A model generated the notes under the pieces. It ran no database searches and was not told the origin of the DNA. It was given only the letters and a program-made list of their open reading frames with translations. Positions 42,310 to 54,407 of a stretch of DNA of 64,000 nucleotides are shown here, piece by piece. This stretch comes from Peronospora farinosa. Lineage: Eukaryota > Oomycota > Peronosporomycetes > Peronosporales > Peronosporaceae. Positions within the stretch are counted from its first letter, which is position 1. Every line of letters starts with the position of its first letter. A program made the translations under genes and the position numbers. The DNA is taken from assembly GCA_947646735.1 (NCBI GenBank), contig CANTFK010000129.1, positions 186,001 to 250,000 on the forward strand, in the 5' to 3' direction.

Positions 42310-42980
42310 TAAAGCAGTCGTCGAGTTTCTTGTGCGGCAATCTTTTTTATGGCGCACAGCATCAGTGCTTCTGACAGCAGCCACCGTTATCTTGATTACG
42401 AGTCCAACACTTGTATCATGAGACCAAACAAAATATACCATTTTTTCCGCCTGGCGCAGGTATATCCTTGCTGAGGGTTGAGACACGTCAATAACACCTC
42501 CTGAAAATTACTTAAAAGCTGGCGAATATCCAAAACTTGGTCGTGAGCATTTCTAACAGCGTTGCTCAGCGCCATCAGGTGTCACATGTGGTTATTCCAC
42601 GAACCATTCTTCCTTTTGGACAAACAACATCTTAAATACTTGAGACTTCGAAATTCTTGGTCCAAATTTAATCTTTTAATTGGTCCATCGAGCATAAATT
42701 TTGAGGATTATCGCTGAATTAGATGTCCACTTGGCTGTGGAAGTGCTGGCCCGTTTTTTTCGTAAGTGCCTAAAAAGGACACTTAACTTGATTCGCTCGG
42801 ACCACATGCCCCTACTTACGTCTTCGACGATTGTAAAACTCCTTCTATAGGGTTCATACCTTAAACAAAAGTGTGTGTAGACCTCCGTTATATCCAAAGA
42901 TCCATGACCAGCTCTACGTCTCTAGCTTACAGAGCTCTCTTCCCCGGGATTCAAAACCTGATTCGAGGCCTGGGCATACT
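42310..42980. other. Unidentified sequence between repeats
   Basis: About 670 bp with no recognisable gene or repeat boundary other than those of its neighbours. Open frames are short and motif-free. It lies between the end of Gypsy-5 copy 1 and the gag-only element. Confidence 0.4.
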
Positions 42981-43298
42981 TGTAATGGGGCAACCTATTA
43001 CATGAGTAGTTATAGGAAATATACATAATTACATAAGTAGGCATAGGGCAGTATCCGATTAGTGGATCCTGCGCGTCATTTTATTATTGGTTTATTATTG
43101 GGGTACCAGACTCAATAATTAGCCAATAATAAATTGACTTCCATATTGAGTAATTCCCATGAGCTAGGGAACATATTCGCACTTACTGCGAATTAAAACT
43201 AAACAAAAATAAAACAGAGTTATATTTACGAGTTAATTAAGAGCGCTTCCTCAACGCTTTTTAAGTGTGAGTTGGTAACGGGTCCTTAGCTCGTTACA
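42981..43298 (+). repeat. 5' LTR of the gag-only element
   Basis: 318 bp, TGTAATGGGGCAACC...CTCGTTACA. Roughly ten differences from the 3' LTR, so the insertion is older than Gypsy-2. Confidence 0.9.
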
Positions 43299-43339
43299 CC
43301 TGGTAGAACTTTGTAGTCCTCTCAGTGACCACATTTGAG

Positions 43340-44343
43340 ATGAACATGGACGAGTCTTCGGTGGCTCCAGCGGTCTCGCTGGAGCATTCTGACTTCTCCA
43401 ATCTACTACATCGCCTCGCGTTGGTGTCTGGTACAACTATTGTGACGTCGCTGCTGAGCACAGCGACGTCCGATGATCAGCGTGCCGCCATCCAAGACTT
43501 TATGGTGCGCAAGCTCGCCGAAGCGAATCGGCGAGTAATGACTTCCTCGCGCACTTCGCACCATGACGCTATCAAGATGGAGACGTCAACGTACTCCGGT
43601 GATGGTCCGGATCTTTTCCCCCTTAATCGATGGTTTCGCGAGTTGGATATTGCAATAGCGTCAAGATAAATTGACGCTCCGACGGCCAAGGTCAATTTCC
43701 TTCTGTCTCGCCTTGTTGGAAATGTCAAGGAATGGGCTCTCGGAAAGCTCGTCGTAGATGAGTCGGCGTTTCCCACGCTGGACGATATCCAGCGTAACTT
43801 ACGACTGGCTTTCGAGCCTCCTCAAGATTAATGTCGCTTGCGTGCAGATTTCTTCTCACTCCGACGGGCAAGCTGTCAATGCGTGACTACGTGCAGAATA
43901 AACGTCATCTTGCTTTGTGCATTACCACGCATCCAATTGACATGGCTTCACGAGTCCATGCATTTATATTTGGTATGCAGGAGGTCATGATGCGTTATTG
44001 CCTTACACGTGCCAAGCCAAAGTCCCTCGAGGAGTCATTTGCCCTCGAGCTTCGTGAGGATTACACTGTCGCGTCGTCGTACCTGCACGTAGCGTCACAA
44101 CATTCCCGGACGTCTGGCCCAGAGCCAATAGAACTTAATGCAATTGAGTCCTCTCGTGGTCGCGGCAAATCATTAAGCCGCGACATTCACAATCCTAACA
44201 CGATGAAGTGTTTTCGCTGTGGTAAAGCAGGCCATCGTGCGGCTGTCTGTCGTGCACCTGCGCCGGTGACGATGAACACAGCTGTCTCACGAGGAGACGC
44301 TGTGTTGTTGGTAATACCGCCAAAAAAGGAGCGGTTCCAGTAG
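43340..44343 (+). pseudogene. gag of the non-autonomous element
   Basis: ATG at 43340 (MNMDESSVAPAVSLEH). Capsid frame: FPLNRWFRELDIAIASR, stop TAA at 43667, same frame again ([26 protein letters not shown]), stop near 43829, then a shifted frame (GKLSMRDYVQNKRHLAL, TRAKPKSLEESFALELRED) and one CCHC knuckle (CFRCGKAGHRAAVC). Related to Gypsy-1 gag in layout. Not translatable as it stands. Confidence 0.8.
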
Positions 44344-44747
44344 GCGCGGGGCCCCGTACTGGCAGAATTGGAGCCCCGAGTACTCAGGTGGTAGCTCGGG
44401 CTCCTATCCACAAAGTGATCCATACTCACTTCAATGCCACCACCATGCGCGATGATTCGAGACTGATTATCATCATTCTAATCGTTGCTGGATCGACAGC
44501 ACCTTCAAGACCATACAAGCGCCACGGCTTCAAGTTCTCATTCACCACCTGCGGCGCCTGTTCTCTTCGGATCGTCGCTTGGTGTCCCCAGTTCTGGTTG
44601 TCAGAGATATCGTTTCGTGGACGCTTAGGGTTCTTGCTGCTCAGCTATGTCTAAATGGGCAGGTTCGAAGTTACGCCGTTGGTCGAGAAAATACTTTCTG
44701 CGATTCGCGCTTACGTTGAGGTAAGCGCAACTTAAAGAGGGGGATGA

Positions 44748-45065
44748 TGTAATGGGGAAACCTATTACATGAGTAGTTATAGGAAATATACATGATTACA
44801 TAAGTAGGCATAGGGCAGTATCCGATTAGTGGATCCTGCGCGTCATTTTATTATTGGTTTATTATTGGGGTACCAGACTCAATAATTAGCCAATAATAAA
44901 TTGACTTCCATATTGAGTAATTCCCATGAGCTAGGGAACATATTCGCACTTACTGTAAATTAAAACAAAACAAAAATAAAACAGAGTTATATTTACGAGT
45001 TAATTAAGAGCGCTTCCTCAACGCTTTTTAAGTGTGAGACGGTAACGGGTTCTTAGGCCGTTACA
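44748..45065 (+). repeat. 3' LTR of the gag-only element
   Basis: 318 bp, TGTAATGGGGAAACC...GGCCGTTACA, same orientation as 42981-43298. Confidence 0.9.
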
Positions 45066-47200
45066 ATACTTCCTTTTTGCTATTGAATTTTTCCATGGCC
45101 AGCTTCAGGTCTAGTTTGCAGAGGTTATTTGCAGCCATGTACCAGCCGCCTTACATGAAGCTTTACTTTAGGCGCGCTTCTTTGGAGCACTACATTCGAA
45201 ATGATCTCTGAAATAGAATGTGCAGAAGATGCGGTCGCTTTCTGCGTCTTTCGATACCGAAACACATTGAGGTGCCTACGTTCATAAATGGACTACGACA
45301 CGGCCCATCGAGTCAGGTCCATTTCAGAAAAGTGCCAAAGACGAAAGAGGAGGCAATTGATATTGCCATGGTTCAAGAGCAATCCTACAACAATTTCTCG
45401 GCGACAGCTTATTATAAGCCGTCGGCCGAGAAGTCGGGTTCCACTCTAATGGAATTATGCAATGCAGACGTGGTCTACTACAAGTGCGGCAAGCGCGGCC
45501 GTATGATGGCTCGCTGTTATCCCAAACCTGATGCTGGTGCTAAAGCAGCCAGCAAGAAGGCTCCCTACCCGAAGGGAGGTGCGAAAAACCAGCGTGAACG
45601 ACGCACGGGTTCAGCACTTGCCCAAGATGAGTTAAGAATTTGTGGGAGTGCAGTAAGGGCGGGATGCCCTACTGTCGCGGACTCTGAAGCTACCACTATG
45701 TTCAGAGTTATCGAACAAATGGGTAGCATAGTCCCTGAGGTTCCGAAAGGTCGGACCTCAACCCTTTTTGTCTATAGCGCTCGAATACGAGACTATAATC
45801 AAGTGATGACCCTTCTCGTGGATTCGGGTGCATCACAAACTTTGTGAAACTCGCGGCTCTGAAAAAGAGTCCGGCAAATTATGAGTCGCTTTGCCAGGAT
45901 GGCAAGCAACAAGAGGCGACCGTTTATTAGCTAACAGCGCGCTCGTTAAATCGGAGGGAGTTCAAGTTGAACTCGCCTTTAGTTTCAGTGACTTCTCTTG
46001 TAAAGAGAAGTTTACAGTGCTAGGTATGGACAGTCCGTATGACCTCATCCTAGGCATGCCTTGGCTGGCTAAACACCAACCATGGATATACTGGCGTACA
46101 CACACAGTAGCTAACTCTACGCAGGACACCAGAAAGGATGCGCTCCTGCGAGAGTCGTATGCGATTGATGCTGTGTCCAACACAGTCGAAGGTGCGATGA
46201 CGGTATGCTTATCGGCCCCAGGTACTATCCTTCTCGCTAAGCCTGGATTAGTTGGAATTGTTCTAAAGGAATTCACATGACACAAATTCCTACCCAGCTC
46301 GAGGAGACTGGTGTAGTGAATGGGACGATGACAGGTAGTCATGCGTCCAATGGTCCTGCACAGAGCCGAGAGCCTGTGGCAGTTGATGGTGGGCTGACAG
46401 GAAGTCAAGCGCCACAAGAACCGGCACAGAGCCAAGAGCCTGGTGCGGTTGGAAGGAGTGCGCTAGCTGAAATAGCAACGACACCTTTTTCCAGGTCAAA
46501 GGTCGTGGTGACACGAACAACGAGCGCCAGACGTACTAAGACGATCAAGGGCACGTCTAAACAAGTGACCATTAGATCAGTGTCGGCCAAGAGGACGGAC
46601 CTACGAACGAGCTGTTTGAGGTCGTCGAAGACAAGATGGCGGAGGAATTCTCAGTTGAGGTGCTCCAACTTGTCTTGGCATCTTCCGAGGAGATAGTAAA
46701 TCTCTCGAAGATGACGTGGGATCTGTTCCTGTCCGAATTAAAGGAAGGAAAGATCCACGAGATAGTCGCACCAGTTCCAGAAGAAAACGTGGTGGACTGT
46801 TGCTCTTCATCCACAATGGATGAGAGCGTCTTGGAGACCGACAAAAAGAAACGGTTTGCTACTCAAGAGTGAGATGTCCTGAAGGAAATCTCGCTCTATG
46901 GTGCTCTGTATTAACACCGTGATGTTTTTCCAGCAGAGGTGCTGAGCCGCCTACCGGCAGATAGGGTCATCAGGCACGAGATTGACCTAGGGCCTGGCAC
47001 CAAGTATTACGTGGCCAGGAAATGTCCGCTGCCGAAGGAACAAGTCGATTACATCGATGAGTTCTTCGATAAGCGAGCCAAGACGGGACATGTACGTGAG
47101 ATCAAGTTGCCTCACTCCAGCCCGAACTTCTGTGTGCGCTACGCAGCAAATGGATGACGCATGGTTCATGATTATAATAAGTTGAACACGGACACCATTT

Positions 47201-47300
47201 GTACAAGAAGATAATATAGCTATAGGTGAATTCCGACTTTTAGAAGTAGATAATCGTATTTTAGGCGAGTTTTTAATTTCAACTAAACACATTCGATGCA
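47201..47300 (+). other. Short cox2-like (mitochondrial?) insert in RT
   Basis: AT-rich ~100 bp interrupting RT between DTI (..ACACCATT) and TPIPRND (..ACGCCGATCCC). Its + translation contains EDNIAIGEFRLLEVDNRI followed by STKHIR, which resembles the LxLLEVDNR...NTHIR block of cytochrome oxidase subunit II. It may be a nuclear copy of mitochondrial DNA; the match is by eye and short. Confidence 0.4.
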
Positions 47301-47535
47301 AACGCCGATCCCGCGGAATGATGTCCATGGGAAAGTCAACTATCTTTTCCGCGCTGGATCTGAAGGATGGCTACTATCAATTTCCTCATGAGAGATACTG
47401 ATGTAGCCAAGACGGCAGTAAGCACCCCAAGGGGTATGCTGTGGGAGTGGCTTGTGATGCCACAAGGGTTAAAAAATGCTCCGGCAACATGCGTGGCTCA
47501 CATGATGCATCAGCACCGTGCCTACGCGTCCCGTT

Positions 47536-47906
47536 TGTAATGGGCCACATTACACACATAGCAACATATAGATAAACAATTACATATGTGTGCCCGAATA
47601 GCGGGCACAGCGTGGCAATTTTTTGTTTGTTTATTGCTGGGGCATAAAGTCCCAATATGGACCAATGATAAATTAGCCTGAAAATGTGCGGTTCCCGAAA
47701 GGCGAGAACACTGTCGTATTTATTAAAACATAAAATCTTCGTAATTAGTACGAATTGAAACAAAAATAATAACAATCAGAGTTAAATTTACTTAATACCT
47801 AATACATCCTTTTCAGAGTTAAATTTACTTAATACCTAATACATGGGCTTGAGCCTTCCTCAAGCGCACGTGTGAGCTAGTGACGGTACGTTCTAGCCCC
47901 GTTACA
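47536..47906 (+). repeat. Solo LTR of Gypsy-4 in the RT of Gypsy-5
   Basis: 371 bp, TGTAATGGGCC...CCGTTACA, flanked by the 5 bp duplication CCGTT (47531-47535 and 47907-47911). Removing it and one CCGTT joins the RT sequence (RAYASR + YFDDVFV). A solo LTR is the usual product of recombination between the two LTRs of an insertion. Confidence 0.88.
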
Positions 47907-50460
47907 CCGTTACTTTGACGATGTATTCGTTCCTAGTAGGGCGGAGGACGGTCTGAGCGCAATAGAGTCGCACAAGCGTCATTCAAAAGCTGTGTTGCAG
48001 TATCTGGTGACGCCCAAGTATACGTTAACTTGCAAAAGTGCGTAATAGAGGCACCCGAGATACCTGTGCTGGGCTGCATAGTGGGTAATAATGGTACATA
48101 GAAAAGATAACGTCTATCAAGGAATGGCCAGTCCCACGACATGTGAAGGATCTGCGCCAATTCCTTGGGCTCGCTAATTACTTGCATAAGTACAGAAAGA
48201 ATTATGTGGAGAGGATGAAGCCATTGCCTGACCTTTTAAAAATGGATGCAGAATGGACTTAATCAAAGGAGCAAGTAGACACGTTTTCATCAGTGAGGCA
48301 ATCTATTGCGAAGGCACCTGCCTTGGCATTGTCAGGCCTTTATCATCGTCTGTGATGCAAGCAATTTTGCAATCGACAGCGCGTTCATGAAGAATGATGA
48401 CAGCGGCGCTGAACGTGTCATTTCGTATCAGTCTCGGCTCAAAGCCGCAGAGCTGAATTACCCTGTGTATGACAAGGAGCTACTTTCAATTAAATATGCT
48501 ACTGTTAAGTTTTTGTGGGGCACCGAGCCATTTGTGGGTTATACATGCATCTCTGCGGACCGCTATAAATCCACCGCACCTCTCGCCTCGCCCGATGGCA
48601 AGATGGCTAACATTCTTCTCTGAATTTAATTTCAAAGCTAAATATAAACCGGATAAGTCGAATGTCTTGGCTAACGCTTTATCGCGTAGACCAGGCTTCG
48701 AGGCAAGACGCCAGGATAGTGTGTCTCGTACGAAAGGAAGAGTTAAGTTGTCGACATTGGCAGCCATGAAGGCCTACCATGTGACGAGATCGATGGCCTC
48801 CGATATCAAGGAGTGTTACAGTCAGGACGAACATTGTCGCCTGCTGTTGGATCATTTTGGTGGACGAAAGGTTACCCTTCCGTCGCACCTGAAAGCGAAT
48901 TTAAGTCGCTTTAGTTACAGTGATGGCCTGTTATGGCATCATATATCGTCCTGTATCCCTTGAGAATCTATGCCCCTCATGAATCATATCTCAAGCTGAT
49001 GATACTTCACGAGTGCTATTATGCTCCATCTAGTCGGCATCTGGGCCGTGAAAAGACACTCTCACGAGTGTCGGAAGAATTTTGGTGGCTCCACCTATAT
49101 CGGTAAGTGGCCAGCTATATTCGCTCTTGCGAAGAGTGTCAGCGCAATAAGCCTACACCTTCCAGCAGTGCGACATTGAAGCAACTACAATTCCAACGGA
49201 TCGTTGTAAGTCTGTCATAATGGACTTCATGTTTGGCTTACCGCCTGAGCATAAAGCAGGACGGGGCTCGTCGTCTTTGTAGACAGACTGAGCATGATGG
49301 TGAATTTGGCACCATGTAGCACCAAGATATCAGGAAAAGAGGCTGCCCTCTCATTCCTGGATCACGCGTATCGACTACACGGGATGCCCGAATCCATATT
49401 ATCGGATCGGGATCCGCGTTTTACGTCGGTTTTTTTGGCGTCATGTGTTTGATTTGCTGGTAAGCAAGCTCCACATGTCAACAGCCGATCCTCCCCAGAC
49501 CGATGGACAAACGGAAAGAGCCAATCGGGTCGTGGCGGATGTATTGCGCACAGTTGCGACTTCTAAAGAAAGGAGCAAGCAATTTGTCATCCGTGAAGTT
49601 TGCTATCAATAACAGTGTTCACGCCAGTACGGGTAAAACACCCTGGATATATTAGGGACTGCGCCATCCTCGACGGCAGTCTCGTTTGTACGCAGACCGA
49701 GTCTTAGTGAGGGAGGGCCTCACTTCGATTGGTGCGAATGCCAAAGAGGGTCAAAATTGCCCTAGTTAAACTGCTAATTTATCAGTGGTCACGACATCTA
49801 CATGTATCAATAAGAAGGCACAGCAAGAAATTCCTGTGCTCCTTGACGATGGCACTATAGTGTTATCAGCAGCGTCGACCCATGACCGATCTCTTGGAGA
49901 TGTCATAAACGAGCTGGATGCTAAAAGCGTGAGCGAAGCTCAGCGCTTCGTGAATAAGTGATTAGCCATCACATATAAAGTCCGTGACGCAACGAAAAGC
50001 GCACAGGACAAGTAAAACAATATGCGTACCAACATGGTTGCAAAAACAATGAACAATTTAGTGTTAAGGACAAAGTGATATCAGGTACTGCTGCCCTACC
50101 TAAAAATGCAACTTCTGTACTACTTGGCGGTACTGCCAAGCTATTGCTCTGATTCATTGGGCCATTGACGGTGGTTGAGGAGGTTGGAGACCTAAACTAT
50201 TTAGGCTCAATCTCCCACCGTATATGAAGACGCACCCCGTATTTTACGTGTGTCGTCTGAAACGGTATGTGGATCCACAAGATATCGCATATCCACATCA
50301 GTCTAGCGAGACCGATGGTGACGTCTACTGTGCGTCTAGCGTCGTTGCCGATCAGGCGACGAAGAAGCCGAAAGGTTTCCCGTATACGAGTGAGGCGATA
50401 GAGGACTCGGTGATCGAGGAGGACTCCGCGTTTGACGCGGGTCTCTCATCACAGTTGCTC

Positions 50461-51062
50461 TCATATGTCCAAACGAAGTTTCAGGCGGTCACACCCCTGA
50501 CAATCCTTCGTACTCACATCTCGTAGATACGAAGTCAGTCGCGAGACTTGACTCGAAAGATCAGCAACCTCTCTCTTCAGTGCAGCGTTCTCCGTCTGCG
50601 ACTGAACTGCAGCAGGATAAGCATCCCGCGAGTAGTTGGGCGTAATCGCCGCTCCTACCGGTCGCCACCTGTGTTGGTGGATGCGGGTAGGAACACACGT
50701 TTCCTTGTTGTTGGCCCACCGCCATGTGAAGCAAACGCTTCAGATCCTTTTCCAATGGAAAGGATACTCGAAGCGTTTCGACTCTTGGGAGACCGGTTGA
50801 CGCGTTGCGCGTCGACGTGCCTGGGCTGGTGGCTTCTTATGAGCAGAAGCGCCAGCTGCACTCGCTCTGATAGGTCCTGATGGACTAGCAGGGGTGGTGT
50901 GACGTGAAAAATTGGGGATATTTTACCACCCAAGATTTCTCTCGCACGCGTCATAGTGAAGCTGATTTGCTGCGACCGCATATTCACTGCATCTGCATGC
51001 GGCTTAACACGGCGCAGAAACTCTGATTCGTATTCGTCGGTTGTTTCATTCGAACGCAACAC
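50461..51062 (-). pseudogene. Antisense ORF relic of Gypsy-5 (copy 2)
   Basis: Mirror of 36186-36787: NETTDEYESEFLRRVKPHA near 51050, and the coiled coil (ENAALKREVADLSSQVSRL) around 50640-50461, antisense to the integrase tail that ends at 50526. Confidence 0.5.
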
Positions 51063-51473
51063 GACGGAGATAGGTAAAGCACGACCTAGTGCTATGCCCT
51101 GTCTTTTCCATGATGGAAAGACGCTAAAAGTTTATTAGCGTCAATATTGTCACCATCTAAGACTAGGCATCGTGTTGACGACACATATGGACGCCATCAG
51201 CGAGCTAAAATATATTTAAGCTCGCACGTTGGGATACGCTTTTAAGGAGCCTCGTATCCTATCTCTTTATATTTGATTAATCAGTAGTTAGATTTAGATT
51301 TCGTTAGATTCTATTAGATTGAGATAGTTTTGAATTTACTCATCACACTCACTGCGAGCAGGAAGACTGGAAACAGCTTCCGCGACGTAGTTGGGTGCTT
51401 GTTTTATAGTTCGTTGCGCAGTTCACTTAGGCGAACGGCAACGGATGGTACAGCAATTCGGCTCTGACCAACA

Positions 51474-52775
51474 ATACCACCACCACACGACGGTTTGCTG
51501 TCTCCTCACGCTGCCTGAAGGTAGCACCCGGCACCTTCTTTGAAGTGCCCGTCTACAGTCTCAATGGCATGAAAGCATCATTGGCACCTCTTAGATGGCA
51601 AAAGAATGACAGGCGATTCAGCGGTTGTGTCACTAGGTTTTACAATGCTGCAAAGCCCGGTTGTATTCGAGTTTGGTGTGGCGCGCACTAGCTAGACATC
51701 GTATACACAAGACATGTACGTCCATTTCGGTGATGAAGATTTTCACGGATTGTTGACCTCCATCATCCTTTTTGGTCGACAGCAGAACCTAATCAGCAAA
51801 ATGGAGACGCCTTGCTCAAAAGTCTCTACCTCCCGTTGGGAGTCTATGAGCAAAGTCGGTGGCTGGTTCAAGGCCAAGCGTGTCCGTTTTCGTGCCTACT
51901 TGGCCGAACGAACCCGGCGTGCACGCCTTCCGACCGCTGGTGGATTTACATCATGATTGCTGAAGCCTTTGCAGACGTGCGACGGTGACATGCAAACAGA
52001 TCTAAGGACACTCGGTCATGGTGTCAATGCAGCGAGAAGATCGGAAGAGTTTAATGTTACTCTACACAGAATGCATCGGCGCCAAAGGACCATTCCTGGC
52101 GGATGGTGATGAGACGGACACACGGGACTCCAATGAATGACATGTATCGACCTACAAGAAATTTGGTGCTAGTCTTTGTTAAGTGAAGAGTTTCATTGAT
52201 AATCAGAGTTCATTCGTGTCTTTGATCCTTGCATCCATAGATGGAGAATTGAGAGATGCTGTGAGAAGCGTCGCGACTCTGTTCATTAATGCCATCAAAT
52301 GTATCAATGAGATCGTAGCTGAGTGATATCTCGATAATCAAGACGCGAATTCAAAGGACTCCGAACTTCCACCCGTTGTACCTCAAGACCTGGTTTAAAT
52401 TCGCAACTCTGAATTCAGTGCGGTTGTGAGGAGAAGGGGCGCCTTCTGGCGCTTTGGACACTCGAAGAGATCAATTTGATTGAGCAGGAACACGGCGAGC
52501 TGTTGATCGCCGTGAGATGAGAGCCTGCTCTTAAGTCGAAATTAGACTTCCTCATGGAGGTTCTACTTTTGATGAATCATGGGGTGTTGTCAAAGATAGG
52601 TTCAAGTATCTTCAACAGTTTTGTGGTAGATTTGCTACTGTGCTTCCTGGCACAAGTCAAGTTGAATCTGATTTTCCGATCTCAAAAGAATGAAAAAGAC
52701 GGTTTTCGTAACAGTATCACTAACCTCTCGCTACTATACCATGTTCAGCCAATCAGGTGCGGGTGCACTTAGCCT
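51474..52775 (+). pseudogene. Decayed hAT-like transposase
   Basis: Fragments in several frames on the + strand are in the order of an oomycete hAT-like transposase: CSKVSTSRWESMSKVGGWFK (~51815), AYLAERTRRA, a middle part (AVRSVATLFINAIKCINEI, ~52262), IRNSEFSAVVRR (~52400), and the C-terminal dimerisation-type block (FKYLQQFCGRFATVLPG, then TSQVESDFSDLKR and LTSRYYTMFSQ, to ~52770). No terminal inverted repeats identified. It is full of stops and frame changes. Confidence 0.6.
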
Positions 52776-53095
52776 GTAACAATTCTTGTCCTGTTGAAAC
52801 CGGTACGTCTAACACTGCATTCGCAGCGGTGCATCATGTATCCTGTCGAGCAAAATCACGTATAAACTGCTTAGTTTTTGCATAATCACAATGTGTATGC
52901 TTCATTCACGACAAAAAGTAGCGCCAATAGAGCTGCATATCCGGAAACGACTCTCATACCTGTTTATATGAATACCCTTTTAAATCGCATAGCGATCCAA
53001 TCCCAACTCTCTAGTTACACCTTTCCCACCGAGCTTTCAATTCGCTATTTGGCATCAACTCGTCACATCCCTGTGCTTTAACCTCTAGCTTTTAC
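52776..53095. other. Upstream region of the SDR gene
   Basis: 320 bp with no gene seen; contains the presumed promoter of the 53096 gene. Confidence 0.5.
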
Positions 53096-54210
53096 ATGCT
53101 TCGATACGACGGCCAAGTTGCTATCATTACCGGATCTGGTGCCGGAATCGGTCGCTGCTATGCGCTGCTCTTCGCAGAGCGTGGTGCCAAAATGTGCGCT
53201 AACTATCATTATCTGTATCATAATTTTTCAGCATCTTAAGAGATATCGTCTCTCATTGTTGCTATAGTGTCGTGAACGATGTCAGCAAAGAATCTGCAGA
53301 CTCGGTGGTCAATGAGATTAAGGCCAAGAGTGAGCAGAAGTACCGGCATGAAATGATTAATGTGTAAGGCATCTCTAACTCGTTATTGTTGTGTCATACT
53401 GTGTACTAGACGGTGTCGCAGTCGCCAACTACGATTCAGTAACGGACGGTGACAAAGTAGTGGCCACTGCCATTGAGAGCTTTGGTCGTGTGGATATTCT
53501 AGTGAATAATGCGGGCATCCTGCGTGACGTGAGCTTCATCAAGATGACCAAAGCTCAATGGAATCAGGTGCTTGATGTGCATCTCCAAGGAAGTACGTGC
53601 TACAACTACTACAATCATTGTGAGTGCATACTACCCAATGTTATCTAACTTAACGGCTTTTTTCGTTGTTGGACTGCGTGTAGCATTTGCGGTGACCCAC
53701 GCGGCGTGGCCTCACATGCGCAAGCAGAAGTACGGTCGTGTGATCTTGATCACGTCGGTCAATGGCCTGTATGGTCAGTTTGGTCAGACTAACTACAGCT
53801 CTGCAAAGGCTGCTATGACTGGTTTTGGAAAGTCGCTGGCTAAAGAGGGTGCTAGCAGGAATATCAAGGTGAACATTGTTGCCCCCGGTGCCGGCTCAAA
53901 GATGACAGAGACTGTCATACCCGCAGATCTCGTGGCAAGGTGGAAGCCCGAGTATGTAGCGCCTATGATTTCCTTTCTGTGCCACGAATCTGTGCCATGC
54001 TCGGGCAAGATCTTTGAAAGCGGTGGCGGGTTTGTTGCACAAGTCAAGTACGTTCGCAGCCCCGGCGTGTTTTTGGACTTGGAGAAGGAGATTACCCCCG
54101 AAGCAGTGCAGGCGAAATTCAGCCAGATCACGGACTTTACCAACGCAACGGACCCGGACGACGATGAGATTTCGCCCCAGCTCAAGCAAGTCCTGAACGC
54201 CAAGCTCTAA
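53096..54210 (+). CDS. Peroxisomal short-chain dehydrogenase (MFE-2/HSD17B4-type domain)
   Basis: Model: exons 53096-53193, 53268-53329, 53410-53592, 53684-54210 (289 aa); each intron 74-91 bp with GT..AG and matching phase. Likely an NAD(P)-dependent (3R)-hydroxyacyl-CoA dehydrogenase of beta-oxidation. Seen: Rossmann [12 protein letters not shown] (residues ~11-22), NNAGILRD, catalytic Ser in [13 protein letters not shown] and the YxxxK pair in [17 protein letters not shown], then [15 protein letters not shown] and a C-terminal extension. The protein ends AKL, a plausible type 1 peroxisomal targeting signal. In animals and fungi this domain is fused to hydratase and SCP2 domains; here it stands alone. 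Confidence 0.88.
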
Positions 54211-54407
54211 GAAGCTATAGTCAGAGTGCAGCATTAGCTCGGAAGGCCGACGTAACGAAATGAATACACTTTTGTAATGTGGTCCACACAAACTGTTAAA
54301 GGATAAAATAGTAACCTCGCGTAACCTATGAAAATCCCAAAAACCCAAGCGACAGTTTATCTTTTTTCGCAAAAAATACGAAATTGGGTGAGGAGGGTGT
54401 TTCAAAA

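Larger units (their letters stand above)
42981..45065 (+). mobile_element. Gag-only non-autonomous LTR retrotransposon
   Basis: Structurally complete 2085 bp element: 5' LTR 42981-43298, primer binding site TGGTAGAACTTTGTAGTCC at 43301, decayed gag 43340-44343, ~400 bp non-coding, polypurine tract AAAGAGGGGGATGA, 3' LTR 44748-45065, and a perfect 5 bp target duplication ATACT (42976-42980 and 45066-45070). No protease, RT, RNase H or integrase is encoded, so mobilisation would have needed proteins from a related Gypsy. Confidence 0.88.
45066..51473 (+). mobile_element. Gypsy-5 copy 2, 5'-truncated and decayed
   Basis: + strand Gypsy lacking a 5' LTR. Seen: gag end with a degenerate knuckle (YYKCGKRGRMMARCYP, two zinc ligands lost), protease (LLVDSGASQT, 45815-45845, followed by a stop), linker DLILGMPWLAKHQPWIYW, RT from about 46960 (RHEIDLGPGTKYY, SSPNFCV). 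An inserted ~100 bp organelle-like piece (47201-47300), RT again (GMLWEWLVMPQGLKNAPAT), a solo LTR, RT/RNase H (47907-48918), integrase remains (48919-49760), integrase tail (HPVFYVCRLKRYVDP, 50224-50526), chromodomain-like relic and an LTR-like end at 51473. Many stops and frame changes. Confidence 0.8.
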
